Source: Synaphobranchus kaupii (Eukaryota; Chordata; Actinopteri; Anguilliformes; Synaphobranchidae). Taken from it: a stretch of 64,000 bases of DNA. This document shows positions 1 to 15,650 of the stretch, piece by piece (the first letter of the stretch is position 1; the number at the start of each line of letters is the position of its first letter). Under the pieces are notes generated by a model. It searched no databases and was not told the origin of the DNA. It saw nothing but the letters and a program-made list of their open reading frames with translations. The stretch spans positions 32,840,653-32,904,652 of the forward strand of contig CM056377.1 of NCBI GenBank assembly GCA_029718625.1, in the 5' to 3' direction. Made by a program: the position numbers and the translations under genes.

Positions 1-178
1 AACTAAAGGACTCATGTTATGGTATCATATTTGTTACAAACGTCAGTATAATAGTTGACGGTTTGTATACGCTCACCCCAAAAAAATCAATCGCTGGAAT
101 TATTTACTGAAATTATGGACAGTGGTTGCACGTCATATTATTAAGTATATGTGACTTCAACTGAGTAAGTGCTTATAC
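1..178. other. Intronic sequence at left edge
   Basis: This is AT-rich intron of kcnn1 downstream of exon 6, lying outside the hAT-like element. No exon, RNA gene or repeat structure is seen. Confidence 0.6.
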
Positions 179-1207
179 CAGACGCGTAGCCACGGGTAGG
201 CCTGGGTAAGCCTAGGCCTATCCAGATTGATTACAGGCCTACCTAATCAAATCGCAGAATTTTTTAAAGCATTTTTTTTGTATTTTTTAAGATAATGAAT
301 TTGTGTTTTCTGTGCGTGTCATCATTGTATTGTGGCCAATTAAAACTTTACAACATTAAAAACAAGTTTCTGTTACCAAAGTTAGTCAGTAAAAAGCAAA
401 TACCCGTTGCTAAATATTTCAAGAAAACTCGATTGGAGGAAGAAGAATGAGGATCAGCTTAAACCAAAGGGAAACATTAGCAGTGGATGGGGAAGGAACC
501 GCCAAGTGGACTGCCACCTGCCCAAGTCAGGCAAGCACGTCTGCAGCTATATTTTTTGCATGCCCGCCGTGGCAATGTTCCAATAATGTGGTCACGAAAG
601 GTGCTCTCTTGCACATTAACAGGTTTTTAATGCATGGCACTTAAGTAAAAAATCTAGTTTGTTTACATAAATTTTCGCTTTTTAAAGTAGTATAGCTGAT
701 GATTTTCTGCCTGTGTGAGGGCATGCTATATTCTAGGATGCTTGACGGTATGCGGTTTTAAGTTTGCCGGTCTTGATTTTCCCTCGACTTTGTTGTTTAC
801 ATCTCAGCTGGCCGAACTTAATTCAGTTATTTCCTCTAATAAGTTGTGCCTGTCATGAGCACACGCACACTTTATAGAGAGGGGTTGCATAGTTGGTTTA
901 GGTTTACGAGAAACCTGTACTCTCCTTGTTGTGTACTTAGTCATGCTCTAATATTGATTTAAAAAAAGAAAAACATATTTACATAATTGTGTTTTATAGC
1001 ACCATAAGGCAGTACAGTTGGAATACCAGTAGTTCGGACGATGCCTGCATTGCTGTTAGGAATATTGTAATGTCATAGGATAGCTCCATAGCAGCACTAG
1101 AGCAGGTCATAGCACATGTGAGAAATGTATTCTGAAAAAACCTACCTAGCCGACCTACCCACTTTTTCACAGGCCTGCCCAAAAATGTATTTCTGCCTAC
1201 ACCACTG
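179..1207. mobile_element. hAT-like DNA transposon, internally degraded
   Basis: The element starts CAGACGCGTAGCCACGGGTA and ends CCTACACCACTG, so the termini are roughly inverted CAG...CTG ends, each followed inward by GGCC/GCCTG-rich sequence (gcctgggtaagcctaggcc on the left, cacaggcctgccc on the right). It is flanked by 8-base near-duplicates, GCTTATAC at 171-178 and ACTTATAC at 1208-1215 (7 of 8 match); 8 bp is the hAT target-site length. A lysine-rich fragment (SKKQIPVAKYFKKTRLEEEE, read from about 388 on the plus strand) resembles the N-terminus of some hAT proteins, but no transposase body remains. It sits in the intron after kcnn1 exon 6. Confidence 0.72.
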
Positions 1208-1212
1208 ACTTA

Positions 1213-3284
<2,072 letters not shown>

Positions 3285-6200
3285 TCAATGAAAAGAGAGA
3301 AAGAAAAAACACCAATTTCAGGGAAGCACAGGATTATACAAGGCCTGTCAGAACAAATGGGCCCACGTCACTGACCATGACTTGACAGAGAAGGCAGGGT
3401 ACAGTAGGCAGAAGGCAAATAAATGCTTCACAATAATTCACTCAGGAAACACCCAACACCCAACCTTCATTAAGTGGACAAGGTAAAAAGGTAGGATCAG
3501 GCAAGTTTTTATTAAATTATATTTTTGTCATCAAGAAAGTGAATTACTTGATGTTATGTTGAAGAGCACTGTTCTTGTATTAAAAAATTAGGTCTGAATA
3601 GAACTAAATAAAATCAAACTACTTTACAGAAAAGTATATATGACACTTCTGAAAATGAGCTTCAATTCGAGAACCTTCTGAAGTGTGAAATTGCTGGGGT
3701 ATATATAGATGGTTTCTGTTTAATTAAATTGAAGAACTGAGATGAGTATTTGAATCTAAACTGTGTCACCAGCAATACAATTTTACTCAAGAGATTATAT
3801 AAACATCCAGGCAGTGGGTGTGTGTTTTCCCCCACCCGAGGCACTCTTACTTACCAACTAATCACTTTGTTCCTAATCAAGCAAAGCCAACATACGTTGA
3901 TGCCTTTTTGATGTAAAAACCAACTCAGGATCCCTAGATGAATATGCTACAATTCACTGCTCCAAAATTGATTTTCAGAGACCTATTCATTTTGCAGTTC
4001 ACATATAATGTTCTGTATGTCCCTTCAAACAGTAGAAGTGAACATGTATGTCTCAGTACTTCATTAGAAAAATGGTTAAACATCCCAGTTCTGACCATTC
4101 TTCTACAAAACACTGAGCACAGTCATAATAACTAATCATAATAGCAATAAGTTGTGGATAATAAAGGCACTCAGGAGATTAATTTCTGTTTGCTGGGAAA
4201 AGTTAAAACCCAAGTCTTGTGATCAGCAATGGGTTTTGTGCCTGCCAAAAACTCACCATAATAGGCAATATGTTTGCACAAACAAGGGTACAAAATGTCC
4301 ACAATAAAACATGTGGTAACATGTGTTAAGTAATATCACAAATTAATCTTTAGAATGAATAAAAAACACCCACTCTAGTCATGTGCTCTAATCATAAAGA
4401 GGGCAAAATCACAATGTAATCACATTATAATCAAAAATTGTCCTACCTTGCACATTTCCTTTAAAAAGGAAATGAATAGAGGCACAAAACAATCAGTGGA
4501 AACTTACAGCTCGTCTAGCCCTTGTTTTTTTTTTAAAGGAAAAACTCCAGTGAAACAGTACCCACAATGCACTCAATGGCAGGCTGTGCCAAAATCAATA
4601 GCCAGCATTAAGCCATGAAATTAAGCTAAGCACCCTATTTGCATAAGTAACTGTTTTCTTAAAGATCTTTGATAAAGAGTATATTTTTAACAGGCATCTT
4701 TACACAGAATGCAAGCTGGCATTGGAATCACTGGAGTCCTATTATTCATGTGTCTGGGGAAACTGAGAAAAATGGTGGGACCAACCCAGCAATCAAGCTG
4801 TTTAAATAAACGGAATACAAACTTACCCATAACAGCTTGCATGTCCTTCATCTATTACTAAGTTAAAAAAAAACCTGGTTGTACTGCTCGCTCTATGTTT
4901 CAATAGAAAAAGGTGTTTTTTAATTTAGCTGCTGTTCGGCAAAAGGAAAAAAAATAATCCTTGCATTATTCAGAGAATTTAAACTGAACTTGCAATGTCC
5001 AGTGTGCAGTATACAGAAAAACAGCACAGTACTTCAAATAAACTGGTTGCATTCCAATACACTGAAAGGTTAGAAACTAGCAAGCACAGTTTTCAGATGA
5101 CACAATTAAAAAAATAGCACAGGTCTAGCTGTGTGGCTTCACAGCAGTGAAGAAGTCCAACTGTGAGACTCTTGGGTGGCATGATCTTCACATGACCTCG
5201 TGCCTAGTGTGACAAATGCAGATGGCATTTCGCCTAAGCGAAAAATGGGTTGGAAAATTATGCACTGAGAAAGAGGGAAAACAGATTGAAAAATAAACGA
5301 GTAGCATTCATCATAACGTCTGTCTTCTATTCTGTGCAAGAAAGCCAAGAAAAGGATGGCATCATGCTATAAGTTTACTTCCTTGGACTTACAGTATCTA
5401 GCTCTTGCAGAAAAAAGAGCTACCAAAGCTCACAGAATTGAATGCTTCTCATTAGCAAGGAATTCAGCACGAAGGATGGAACATTGGTCAGCTCAGTTGG
5501 TCTACATAGATCTATACAAATATAGGACCTGCTCCCATAACTGTTAATGATCAGTCTGGGAGGAGCCAAGTAGAAATCATTGCAGCTCTCTCATTAACAC
5601 CTTCGGGGTATGCATAAGCAAAAGAAAATAAGGATCAGCTAAAAGTGGAACAAATGATGCATTGTATAGCAAGGTTTACTTTGATGGAACCAAATTCACA
5701 TGGATTTCCCAATGACCTAGCTGATCACATTTCGATGACAGTGGCTTACCTTCTCACTTGGATGTAATCGAGCGGAAAACTCATCCCTGAAGCAGATGTT
5801 CTGCATTTGTGAACCAACCCCCGAAGTGTGTGGATCCCCTCCCAGACAGTTCATTGTCAACATTTTTCATGCCATCAGCACCTGAACCCTGTCACCATTG
5901 ATCACACGGCCTCTTGTATTCTGTAACCATGCTGACACTCCTGATGAAAAAAAGGCTTTTGTTTCCTGAAACCATTGTGGATGGCTTGTCCAAAGTTTGT
6001 CATGCAAAGAAGCAGTATACAGTATCACATGCCGGAAATGTAAAACGTCCACATCCTACATGCTGATAAGTAATACAGTATATTGAGAGCAAGGAAGGAA
6101 AGAGCAAAAATCACAGGTCATTGCTGAGATTGAAGTGTTTTCCTTCAGTCACCAATGACCCATGTGTCGTCCCTTTCATCAGCTTGGACTCTGGCACTGA

Positions 6201-6458
6201 GCTGGGTCAGTGAAACTAAATGACTGCAGTGTGGCTTTGCTAGAGTGGTTGTACTTACAGGACCCTTTTACCATTTTGTGATTGTAGGTACTGTGTACGG
6301 CAGGTGATTTTCATTATGGTCACTACTCAAAATCCAGGTAATGGACACTTTTTGAGAAGATGACAGTTGAAGTCATCTGGGATGGATTAAATGAGGGTGC
6401 CTGCTGCCTGGGTAAGAAAAACAATTCTGCAGGAACACCATTGGGTATCTAATCCATG

Positions 6459-6581
6459 CACAGTAAAATGTCCAGTGCAACTCTAACAGAGCATGTATGA
6501 GTCCAATAGGGACCGCATGTAGGAGTTAATTCAACACTGTACACTGTAGGAGTTCATTTAACTGTGAACATTTTACTGTGT
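6459..6581. mobile_element. Short MITE with CACAGTAAAATGT inverted ends
   Basis: The left end CACAGTAAAATGT and the right end ACATTTTACTGTG are perfect 13-base inverted repeats enclosing about 100 bases. Inside are partly matching arms with the repeated phrase GGAGTT(A/C)ATT. Short foldback elements with TAAAATGT ends are frequent in fish genomes. No coding capacity is present and the superfamily is not assigned. Confidence 0.6.
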
Positions 6582-7172
6582 GTCTGAATTTTCTACTTTG
6601 ATTTGGAATATGGTGGAGTTAATCCTAAGTAAAACATATTTTTCTTTTATTTTTTAGAACAAGGCCCTCCATCAATACCTCGATGAGATTTCAAAAGCAT
6701 CTCGCTAGAAGACATCACAGGAGGCTAAGTCCCAATGGCCGATTCATAGAAGTCCAGAAGACCATAGAAGACCAGTGTGTGAGAAACATAATGTGGGGGG
6801 AGATCCCAGATCTAAAAGAACAGTTCTAGGTCAGAAAGAACAATCCAAAATTGCAGGATGCTCTCAAATAGCCTCAGTGGTTGAGTCACTGAAGGTTCAG
6901 AGGGCCTGAACGGTTGTGGAAATCAGTCCCTCTGTGGGCCGGTTTAAGGGAAAATTGACTCTGCTCTCAGGTTAAAGTATAAGAGTATTAGTTAAAAACT
7001 CACTGTTTAATGCTCGCATGGCAAAATTGATCTATCAAAGTATGTGACAAAGGGATTCGGTGTACAGCCTATTACATGAATGCATTCTAAAATGGCCTCA
7101 TACAAAGTAAATTTCCAATTGTCATCTAGACTTATGGTATGGTTATGTCTCTAAACTTAATTTATACTTCAT

Positions 7173-7301
7173 GGGCTGGTTTCCCAGACACAGATTAAGC
7201 CTAGTCCTATACTAAAATTAATTTCAATGGAGATCATCATTTAATTTTTCTTTTAATCTAAGACTAGGTTTAAACCACGTCTGAAACTGGGAAACTGGCC
7301 C
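7173..7301. mobile_element. Short MITE with GGGCTGGTTTCCC ends
   Basis: The left end GGGCTGGTTTCCCAGACA matches the right end read in reverse (GGGCCAGTTTCCCAGTTTCAGACG, with a small insertion). Arms containing CTAGTCCTA and TAAGACTAGG also pair. The 129-base element is flanked by a possible 3-base duplication, CAT, at 7170-7172 and 7302-7304, which would suit the PIF/Harbinger superfamily. It has no coding capacity. Confidence 0.6.
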
Positions 7302-10300
7302 CATATGTCTGTGACCAAATTCAACAAACCTGAATTTTATAGCCGGTTGGAGGCCTTGCAGCATTACTTAATGTGCAAAAATTGTACTTGGTTTAAGTGT
7401 ACCCTTAAACTGGTCATACATGATTGTTAATTTCCAACCTTTGTGGGTTTGCAAGGCATTAACACAAGGAAGAAGATTTTTTGGACAGGACATTTTCCTC
7501 ATTTATTTAAGCCACCTCTGAAAAGTGGGAAGACTAAGAGATGTTTAACATTGAAAAGTTTATTTAAAAAGATCAGAGAGAGTTTACAAAAATGGGAAAA
7601 AAAAATTCTAATTTGTGAAAAAAGTGAGGAGGGGCATATACCCATATGCCCCTATTTAGAAGTTTATGTGTTGTTTTTATGAGGCATAAAAACAGAGAGA
7701 CACATATGCATTGGATTCACATTAATTTCTATGTGTACCGACATGAATTCATTTGTGGTAAATCAAAGAAAAAGGGCGCAGCACTATTTAAAAATTATAT
7801 ATCATTGAACTTTAGCGTTCATGTCACACTGATTATTCCTGCAGCATTTAGCTCCCCCCCCTCTCCACCCACTGTCCTTCTCAAATGAAAAATAAAATAT
7901 TCCAGATTAATGCCATAAAAAGTGGCAAGATCTGGTAAGGGCGGAAACATGTCCTCGCTGTTGGCTGCACCGTCAGTAATATTGGCAATTATCTAAAGGA
8001 TCATAAGTTCCACTCAATCAGCTCTTTTCATCAGCATCTTTCGTCTGTAGCTTATACAGTGGAACATTCTCAATTGCAAAGAGCTTCATGGCCCCAGTAA
8101 TTACAGCTATCAAGGAGGAGCACTTTTCAGTTAAGTGCCCTTGTTTTCAAGTCACATGATATTGCCTGTAACTAGTCACTTGTAACCCAGCCAGGGAGTC
8201 CATTTCTGAACCACGAAAGTGCAGGATCAGAGTGTGCTATGTGCAAGTTATTTAGGATTAATTTGCAGATACCTGAACAAAAGCAGTAGTGATTGCCTAG
8301 TGAATGTATGAAGCACAATGCGTTTTTGTATGTTGAAGTTACATCTGAACACTTAACCCATAATGTGAAGAAACCTTAAATCCTACTGTCCTACTGTAAA
8401 TAACAGACCATTTATTAACTGTCAAAATCCCCCTACTGGAAAAACTGTTCCATGATGGGAACAGTGATTAGAGTTCAATAAAGTTTTGAAGCTCTCAATA
8501 TACTGTGACTGAGCACTGGCATGAAATGGAACAGAGCTGGCACCACCTTCAACTTACAACATGACTAGGGGATTTGTTAACGAGACTCTCCGATTCTCTG
8601 TATACTTCCCAGTATTTGTTTATTGAGATGTTAGACGGCTTTGGAAAGTGCCCTGGCATCACTAGGCTTGTGTCTGTCTGTCTTCACACAAATGGAATAA
8701 GGTGATTGTTGTTATTGTGTGCCTGTCTTCAACAACTTTATCTGAGAGCCCACAAGGATGATAAGACAAATTCCAATTGACCAAATTATTAAGCCTTCTC
8801 AGTGTGTTGTTGGGGAATACCTCTCCTCAGAATACTTAACCGATAAGATCACCTGTTGTTCTCCATTATGAGAAAACAGTACGTTTAAAAACACACACAC
8901 CTTTGGGGGGGAATCCTACAAATAGGCAGTGGGTGTAACCCCATTTGTCTGATCAGCAGGGTGTGGCTGCACCAGTCATATGTAGTTTTAATGCTAGAAG
9001 CCCAGTGACAAAAATGCTTGGGATTTCCGCTGTGAAAAAAGCTGACAACTAACACAAAACTGAAAAAATCACACCCAGGATTCTACTCCTTACTAAGCTT
9101 CCAAACCCAGCCCATTCCCCCAAGCAGACTGCTACACTTTGCACTTTCATCTCTGACTTCCCCACAAAAGTGTAAGAGCGATTGAAAGAGCATAGGTACT
9201 GTTTTAACACTGACACGATACCCATGGATTTGCTGAGGACAAGAAATCATAAATATACAATTAAATATCAAGGTCTAATTAGCTCGGCCACATAACATGA
9301 TTACACTTTCAATTGAAATGAATTACTACAACACAGCTTTAAAGACAGTGGATACATTGCCCAGGCCTTGCAATAAATTCCAAGTTAACTTTTCTTTAAT
9401 GCAACTGCAGGCAATTCAACTCAAATGATGTCAAGTAGTAATGCTAATAATGCTAACCACAGCATTATTAAGTGTTCAAAATGTCACATGCAAATAAGCC
9501 AATTGAACTGGAATTGTGAAATGACATGATAAGCAATTGACGGAATTTTATGTGTCATTTATTTGAGCAGGTGCATAGTCATGGAGGACCATAATACATC
9601 TGTTAAGCACTCTTCTGGAATACAAATCCCATGACTTCAAAACTCCATGTTAGTATGCAAGTTTCCCTCGCACACAAAAACTGAAATCCGTCCACCTTAC
9701 TGTACCAAAAAGCGAACGTTTTCCATCTTAATTTACCATTGCTTGTAAAATCTAGAATTTCACATTTAAAGTTATAAGCCGGGCTAATTGGAACCTCTGG
9801 AGGCCATATTGGATTATTTGTGTTGCAGGCATTTCCAAAAGCACTGTGCTTTGAGAAGAGGCTCTACTGTTAGAAGCACTTTAAAGGCGAATAACAACAC
9901 AAACAGAAACCATCATCATCAGACATACAGCAACAAGATGAGGTAAAGGAAAGACCTGACATTAAAAATGAAGTTTGCAGTTTCGATTCATTTTGTAGTA
10001 TTTGGATAAAATTGCTTTAAAAAAAATTGTGCTTCCCTTATCAGCTTCTCTGGTTTAATCTGATGTTCAGTATCAATCAATGGTGATCACAAACCCATTC
10101 AAATTACTCCTAAAAGAAAACAAAACACAGACACAAAAAATAATTTGGAACACCAAGCCTCCATCTATCTCTTTCGAGCATGTGTGGCTGCATAGATTTG
10201 GGCATCCCATGAGACTATACCACCAAATGAATCACCTTTTACTTCAGACTAGTCTATGAATAAAATAGCAAACACAGATATACATGCTACATAATAATAA

Positions 10301-12178
10301 TACTACAATGCATAATGAATAAGAATAATGATAGCAATACACATAATAGCAATAATGTTTATGCCAGGATAATTCATTTTTTAATTCTTCAGGTTCTTCA
10401 CTCAGAAACTGTCCGTTGTGTAACTGATCAATTTTACAAAATAAGGAAAGTTTAAAGCTCTGGGGCCAACTCCAAAAAAAAAAATGCAGAGTTGGACCTC
10501 AAGTGCACTGAGGTAAGGAGGGGAAGATTTATGATCCCATTTCATTACCTTTAAAAGCTTTAAAACTGCATTCTGATTCTAACATTCCAATGCTGTCCGT
10601 ATCAATTTACTGCCCCGTGTTGTGTTACGGATAGGGGCCCATCCTTCTATCTTTCTTTACCTCTTCATTCCTCTTTCTCTATTTTCTCAGGGTCTCCTTT
10701 TGGACCCTGAGAAAACCTTGCCCTGGATTAGGAGAACAAGAACATTCACAAGGACGATTTGTTGGGTTGAACAGCTGCAGATCACACATAATGTGAAACA
10801 GAAAATCAATGGATTAATGAATAGTGTAAATTGCCATGGATGATGTGCATTTAAAAAGGCTGTCGTCTTAAACAAGCCTTCCATTACCTTCAGGCTAAAT
10901 TAATTTCTGACATTATGCACTCTTCATAATACCTCCCAACATTTTCTGCATTGGTCCATAAGGTTTTTCAACATTGGGACGAGAAGAGTACGGTGTCAGG
11001 TAAATAAATTAGTATCTACGACACCTCATTTAAGAGCCAGGGCTTATCATATAACTTACGTGTTCAAGACCTATCCTCAGAACTTTAAGACAGACACACA
11101 TAAAAAGAAATGTGAAACCTTTGCTCCATATGTCACGTGTAGGTATAAGGTATATGCATCCTGTATACGTATGTGTATTTGAATCTGTATGTACTGTAAA
11201 TAATTGCATGCCTGTTATACATAGCCATATTCATTTGGTGATATCTGCACCATTAGCAAACATCAGGCTCCACGATTTCTTATTTTATCTGAAGACTCAT
11301 TAACTTGAGTGCTATGGAACAATGTTTTTACTTGCCTGTTGGATGGTAATTTAAGGGGGAAAATAACTGCTGCTTCTTGGTCCACAGGCAGCACGAAGGG
11401 CTCTCTCCCAACGGGACAGTGAGTGTGCTGACAGTGCACTAGGGGGAGGGGGGTGTATTCCCAGAGCTGCTTTTGTGGGACAGGGCGTACAATTTAGTGT
11501 CAGACCTCCCTTTAGTGAGATTGCACTTCCGACACAAGCAATGGTAACCATAAGAGTACAAAACAACACATCGGGAGAACTAATCATCTGAAATGATTTG
11601 CACATTGATATTATGAGATACTGATGGAAGAGAACGCGGCAGCCGTCTGAAAAAGCACAAAAGCCACAGACTGTTACATGCGGTTTTGATAGATGAGGAG
11701 GCTTGCTGATTGTCTGCAATTCAATCCTATTAATCTCTCCCAAGAGCAAGTCCTGAACCCATCCGGGAAGCTCATAGCTTTGTGCCTGGCAAAAGCTTTT
11801 CGCAAGAAGGAAAAAGAAATGGTGTCATGTTGTCGTCTCAGGTTTCACGAGTCCTTAGTGGTTTGAAACTATGCTCTGTGTAGCTGAAAGCTCAGGGTGC
11901 CCTATGAGGACCATGACATGCAGGTGTAGCAGAAGCCTGGTCGTCAGGGGGTAAAGAAAGGCAAGGAAGCCGGGGTAAGGTAAAGTAAGGAGAGGTACAG
12001 TGGCATGCCATATTTGTTAGAGGGGGAGAGTAGGAAGTCAGCATGAATCATGAGGCTGGAGGAAATTAAAAAAAGATATCATCAAAAGAAAGATGGGCAA
12101 AAGGAAACGGTGTGACCTGTGTTGCTGTTTCACTCTTTTCAGTTCCCTGACTGTGGTTTCCTGTCAGGGCCCTGCCAA

Positions 12179-12197
12179 CCCCCCCCCCCCCCCCCCC
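12179..12197. repeat. Poly(C) tract, 19 bases
   Basis: An uninterrupted run of cytosines in intron 4 that can form an i-motif, with G-quadruplex potential on the opposite strand. It makes the overlapping proline-rich open frames meaningless. Confidence 0.9.
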
Positions 12198-14099
12198 GCC
12201 GTGCCTTATATTTCCCACCCGCTGGGCATATTGGCACCCAGAGAGACTCCTTGTCCAATCTCACACCGTACACTCACCCGGGGAGTGTGTGGCTGTCTGA
12301 GAACGGTATATGTAAAAACCCCAAACGTTGAGAGCACTTTGGAAAACCGGTGCCTCTTTGGAGAGATGACAGAAAAGGTAAACATGAAGACTCCCATGCT
12401 GTTTCATTGCTTACCAGGGGTGAGAACCCAACCCATTTCACAAACTCCAAACTGGAACAAAAAGAGACCGCACCCAATTGGTTCTCCACAGCACCTCAGC
12501 TCTCCAATCCCAGAGGAGACTGTGCTAGAATGGACACTTAAATTATTGATCACTGATGCTGCATGGAATCTATAGGAAAGGAATAACCACTTGCATATTT
12601 CATCTTGTTTAAAATATGATGGCTCATGTTATTAAATCTTGTCTTTAATGTCATAAATGAAAAGTAATCTAATCAATGCGAGTGGATGAAAAAACTGTGG
12701 TAGAACATTATATATATTGGCTTTACATTTGTTTTCTTTTCATGGTTCTGAATATATGTGTATATGTGTCCTAAATCATTTAATTCCTATTTTAACAATT
12801 AAACATTTAAAAGAACATTCAATTCATTGTTGAGGCCACCCAGCAAAATAGCACAGTTGCAAAGCCGAATTAGCATTTGTTACTTTGGCAAATATTTGAA
12901 GGGGATCATGAAAGAGTGAGTACCGTATTAATCTCTAATTAATTCATGAGGAATAATAACAAAAAATAGACTTATCCTAAGGGTGGTCTGTGAAGGTTAT
13001 TTGAAGGAGCTGCTCCATTTTAGCACAAAATCCCTCCTCCCTCTTCCACCACAAAACAGATGATAAAGAGACACGTGTTTCAAAGTGCTTCTCAAATCTG
13101 GGGTGTTCCCTGGGTTCCAGCTGACTAAAAGCATAAAAATCAGCCCTTTCTCATTCCTAGTCAGGATAGTGCCATATATGCACTGCTTTGGGGGAAGAAG
13201 CCAAGTTCCTTGGATTTGTCCTTCCTGACTGTTTTTGGTTGAGAAAGTAACCTCCACCCCCTCGCCCCACGCCCCACGCAGAGCACCAGTGGCGCCAGCT
13301 CGGTGCACAATGATTGCTTTTCCATGGCTAGAGAACAAGGACTCACATGGTATCCCTACGGAGCAGCATAGTGGGGAAATAGAAAGCACAACAGTGAGTT
13401 ATAGACACACACAGGTTATTCACCAGATGCACCAAGAGGTGAGCGGCCTCCCAGCATGCACTGCGGCTGACTGGACTTGTGGTGAGGAGCACAGGGTGGA
13501 CAGACGGATAACGTGATTTACCCAAGTAGAAAATGTTCCTGGATCAACATCCCTTGTTGTTCCTGGAACAACATTCCAATTAACCAATCATTGCCCTGTG
13601 ATGTCATCAGTGTGTGCCGAACAACCTCTCTCCAGAGCCATTTCAAAATTCCCTCCAAAATGCTCCGGTTTCCAGAAATGTAAGCTATTTAGTGCACCGT
13701 AGCTCTGCATTTCTGTTTAAAAATGTAATAAAATCATACTTTTGGTGAAAATATTTTACTGCAACCTTATTTCCATCATTCATATATAGGCTATGAACAC
13801 TATTATTGACTTGAATTGGTAGCTGAGGTAGTGCAGTGCCTAACTGAGCTAAAATAGCTAGCTGGTTGCTAGTTAAACTTTACTGGTAACACTATACGGT
13901 TCACAAATTAATGCACAAATTAACTATTTATCATGTCTTAACATGTTAATTTATCAAATATGCCTCAGTCATGACAAACTAATATGCTGATAAACTTGAA
14001 AGTACTTATCAATTAAATAATTAATTACAGTACTGAATAGCATTTAGAATAATTATTTATTAACATTTTAGTTACTAGAAAATATTCCCTAATTCAGGG

Positions 14100-14725
14100 T
14101 CGCAATGCCAGTGCCCAGGATCATCATCAGAGCATTGCACCCGGGTATTTATGTGCTAATGTTGATCCAGGATCATCACTACATCGTTCATCCTGTGAAT
14201 AGATTTGCTAATGTTGATCCTGGATATATTTTACTATGTTTATCCAGGATGATCATCACATTGTTGATCTTGAATAGATTTGCTAATGTTGATCCAGGAC
14301 GGTCATCACATTGTTGATCCTGGATAGATATGCTAATGTTGATCCAAGATGATCATCACATTGTTGATCCTGGATAGATTTGCTAATGTTGATCCAGGAT
14401 GATCATCACATTGTTGATCCTGGTTTGATTTGCTAATGTTGATCCAGGATGATCATCACATTGTTGATCCTGGATTGATTTGCTAATGTCGATCCAAGAT
14501 GATCATCACATTGTTGATCCTGGATAGATTTGCTAATGTTGATCCAGGATGATCATCACATTGTTGATCCTGGATAGAATTGCTAATGTTGATCCAGGAT
14601 GATCATCACATTGTTGATCCTGGATAGATTTGCTAATGTTGATCCAGGATGACCATCACATTGTTGATCCTGGATAGATTTGCTAATGTTGATCCAGGAT
14701 GACCATCACATTGTTGATACTTGTT
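14100..14725 (+). repeat. 50-bp tandem repeat array, left arm
   Basis: About twelve head-to-tail copies of a 50-base unit. Each holds GTTGATCCAGGATGATCATC, then ACATTGTTGATCCTGGATAG, then ATTTGCTAAT. Within each unit GATCCAGGAT and ATCCTGGAT face each other, so single units can form hairpins. Copies differ at only a few positions, and divergence rises toward the outer end near 14100. The array lies inside the foldback transposon. Confidence 0.92.
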
Positions 14726-15242
14726 ACGTCCCTCCATTCCTGGGGGTGGCAAATGTCACTATGCATGTTTTTTTCTAACTGTTCTCAATCTACATATCCT
14801 TCTCCCAGATAGTAATAACGGTGATTGGCTGCACCTGGGCAGGACACTTAAATGGAGGCCAGTTCCATTCACGCACTCGGTGACGGCATGTCCTTGCTGC
14901 TTTACAGGACTCATGCAATACTTTTGTATGTTGTAAAATATTATAAATAAAATTTACTTTTTGATCCACTACCCTTGTTATCTATCGTCCCTTTTGTATT
15001 CAGTCACCAGTCCTGTACTAAATAGAACAAATTAGACTCTTTTAATATACGATGAACAAATGATCTAAAATAGAGAAAATAGCTTGATCCAAGTACACTG
15101 GATCATTGGCATAACCTATCTATCAAAAGAGTGGATACAATGTTTTTATGTGAAATGGCAACAAATTGGATAAATTAAATTACCTTAGTCACTACAAGCA
15201 AATTATTGGAGAAATAAGATTAAGAAAAATCTATATGATCAT

Positions 15243-15650
15243 ACTGGATCAATATTTGCAAATCTATCCAGGAACAACATCGTGATGATGGTCCTGGATC
15301 ACCAATATAACAAATGTATCCAGGATCCATATGGCAATTATGGCCCTGGATCAACATTAACAAATCTATCCAGGATCAACAATGTGATAATCATCCTGGA
15401 TCGACATTAGCAAATCTATCCAGGATCAACAATGTGATAATCATCCTGGATCGACATTAGCAAACCTACCCTGGATCAACATATCAATGATGGTCCTGGA
15501 TCAACATGAACAAATCTATCCAGGATCAACAATGTGATACTCATCCTGGATCGACATTAGAAAACCTACCCTGGACCAACATATCAATGATGGTCCTGGA
15601 TCAACATGAAGAAATCAATCCAGGACCAACAATCATCCAGGATCAACATG
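15243..15650 (-). repeat. 50-bp tandem repeat array, right arm (inverted)
   Basis: About eight copies of the same 50-base unit in the opposite orientation (for example ATCCAGGATCAACAATGTGA followed by TAATCATCCTGGATCGACAT). They are more diverged than in the left array. Together the two arrays form the inner arms of the foldback transposon. Confidence 0.88.

Noticed and set aside
447..644. 65-residue plus-strand open frame
   Set aside because: It lies inside the degraded hAT-like element and has no recognisable domain.
11351..11749. 132-residue open frame on the minus strand
   Set aside because: No domain, no splice context and ordinary intronic composition; likely chance.
12093..12575. 160-residue open frame on the plus strand
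   Set aside because: It crosses a poly(C) tract and shows no family features; antisense to kcnn1 within an intron.
14100..14725. Regular repeats resembling a CRISPR array
   Set aside because: The 50-bp units are directly tandem with no unique spacers, lie inside a eukaryotic transposon and have a mirrored copy.
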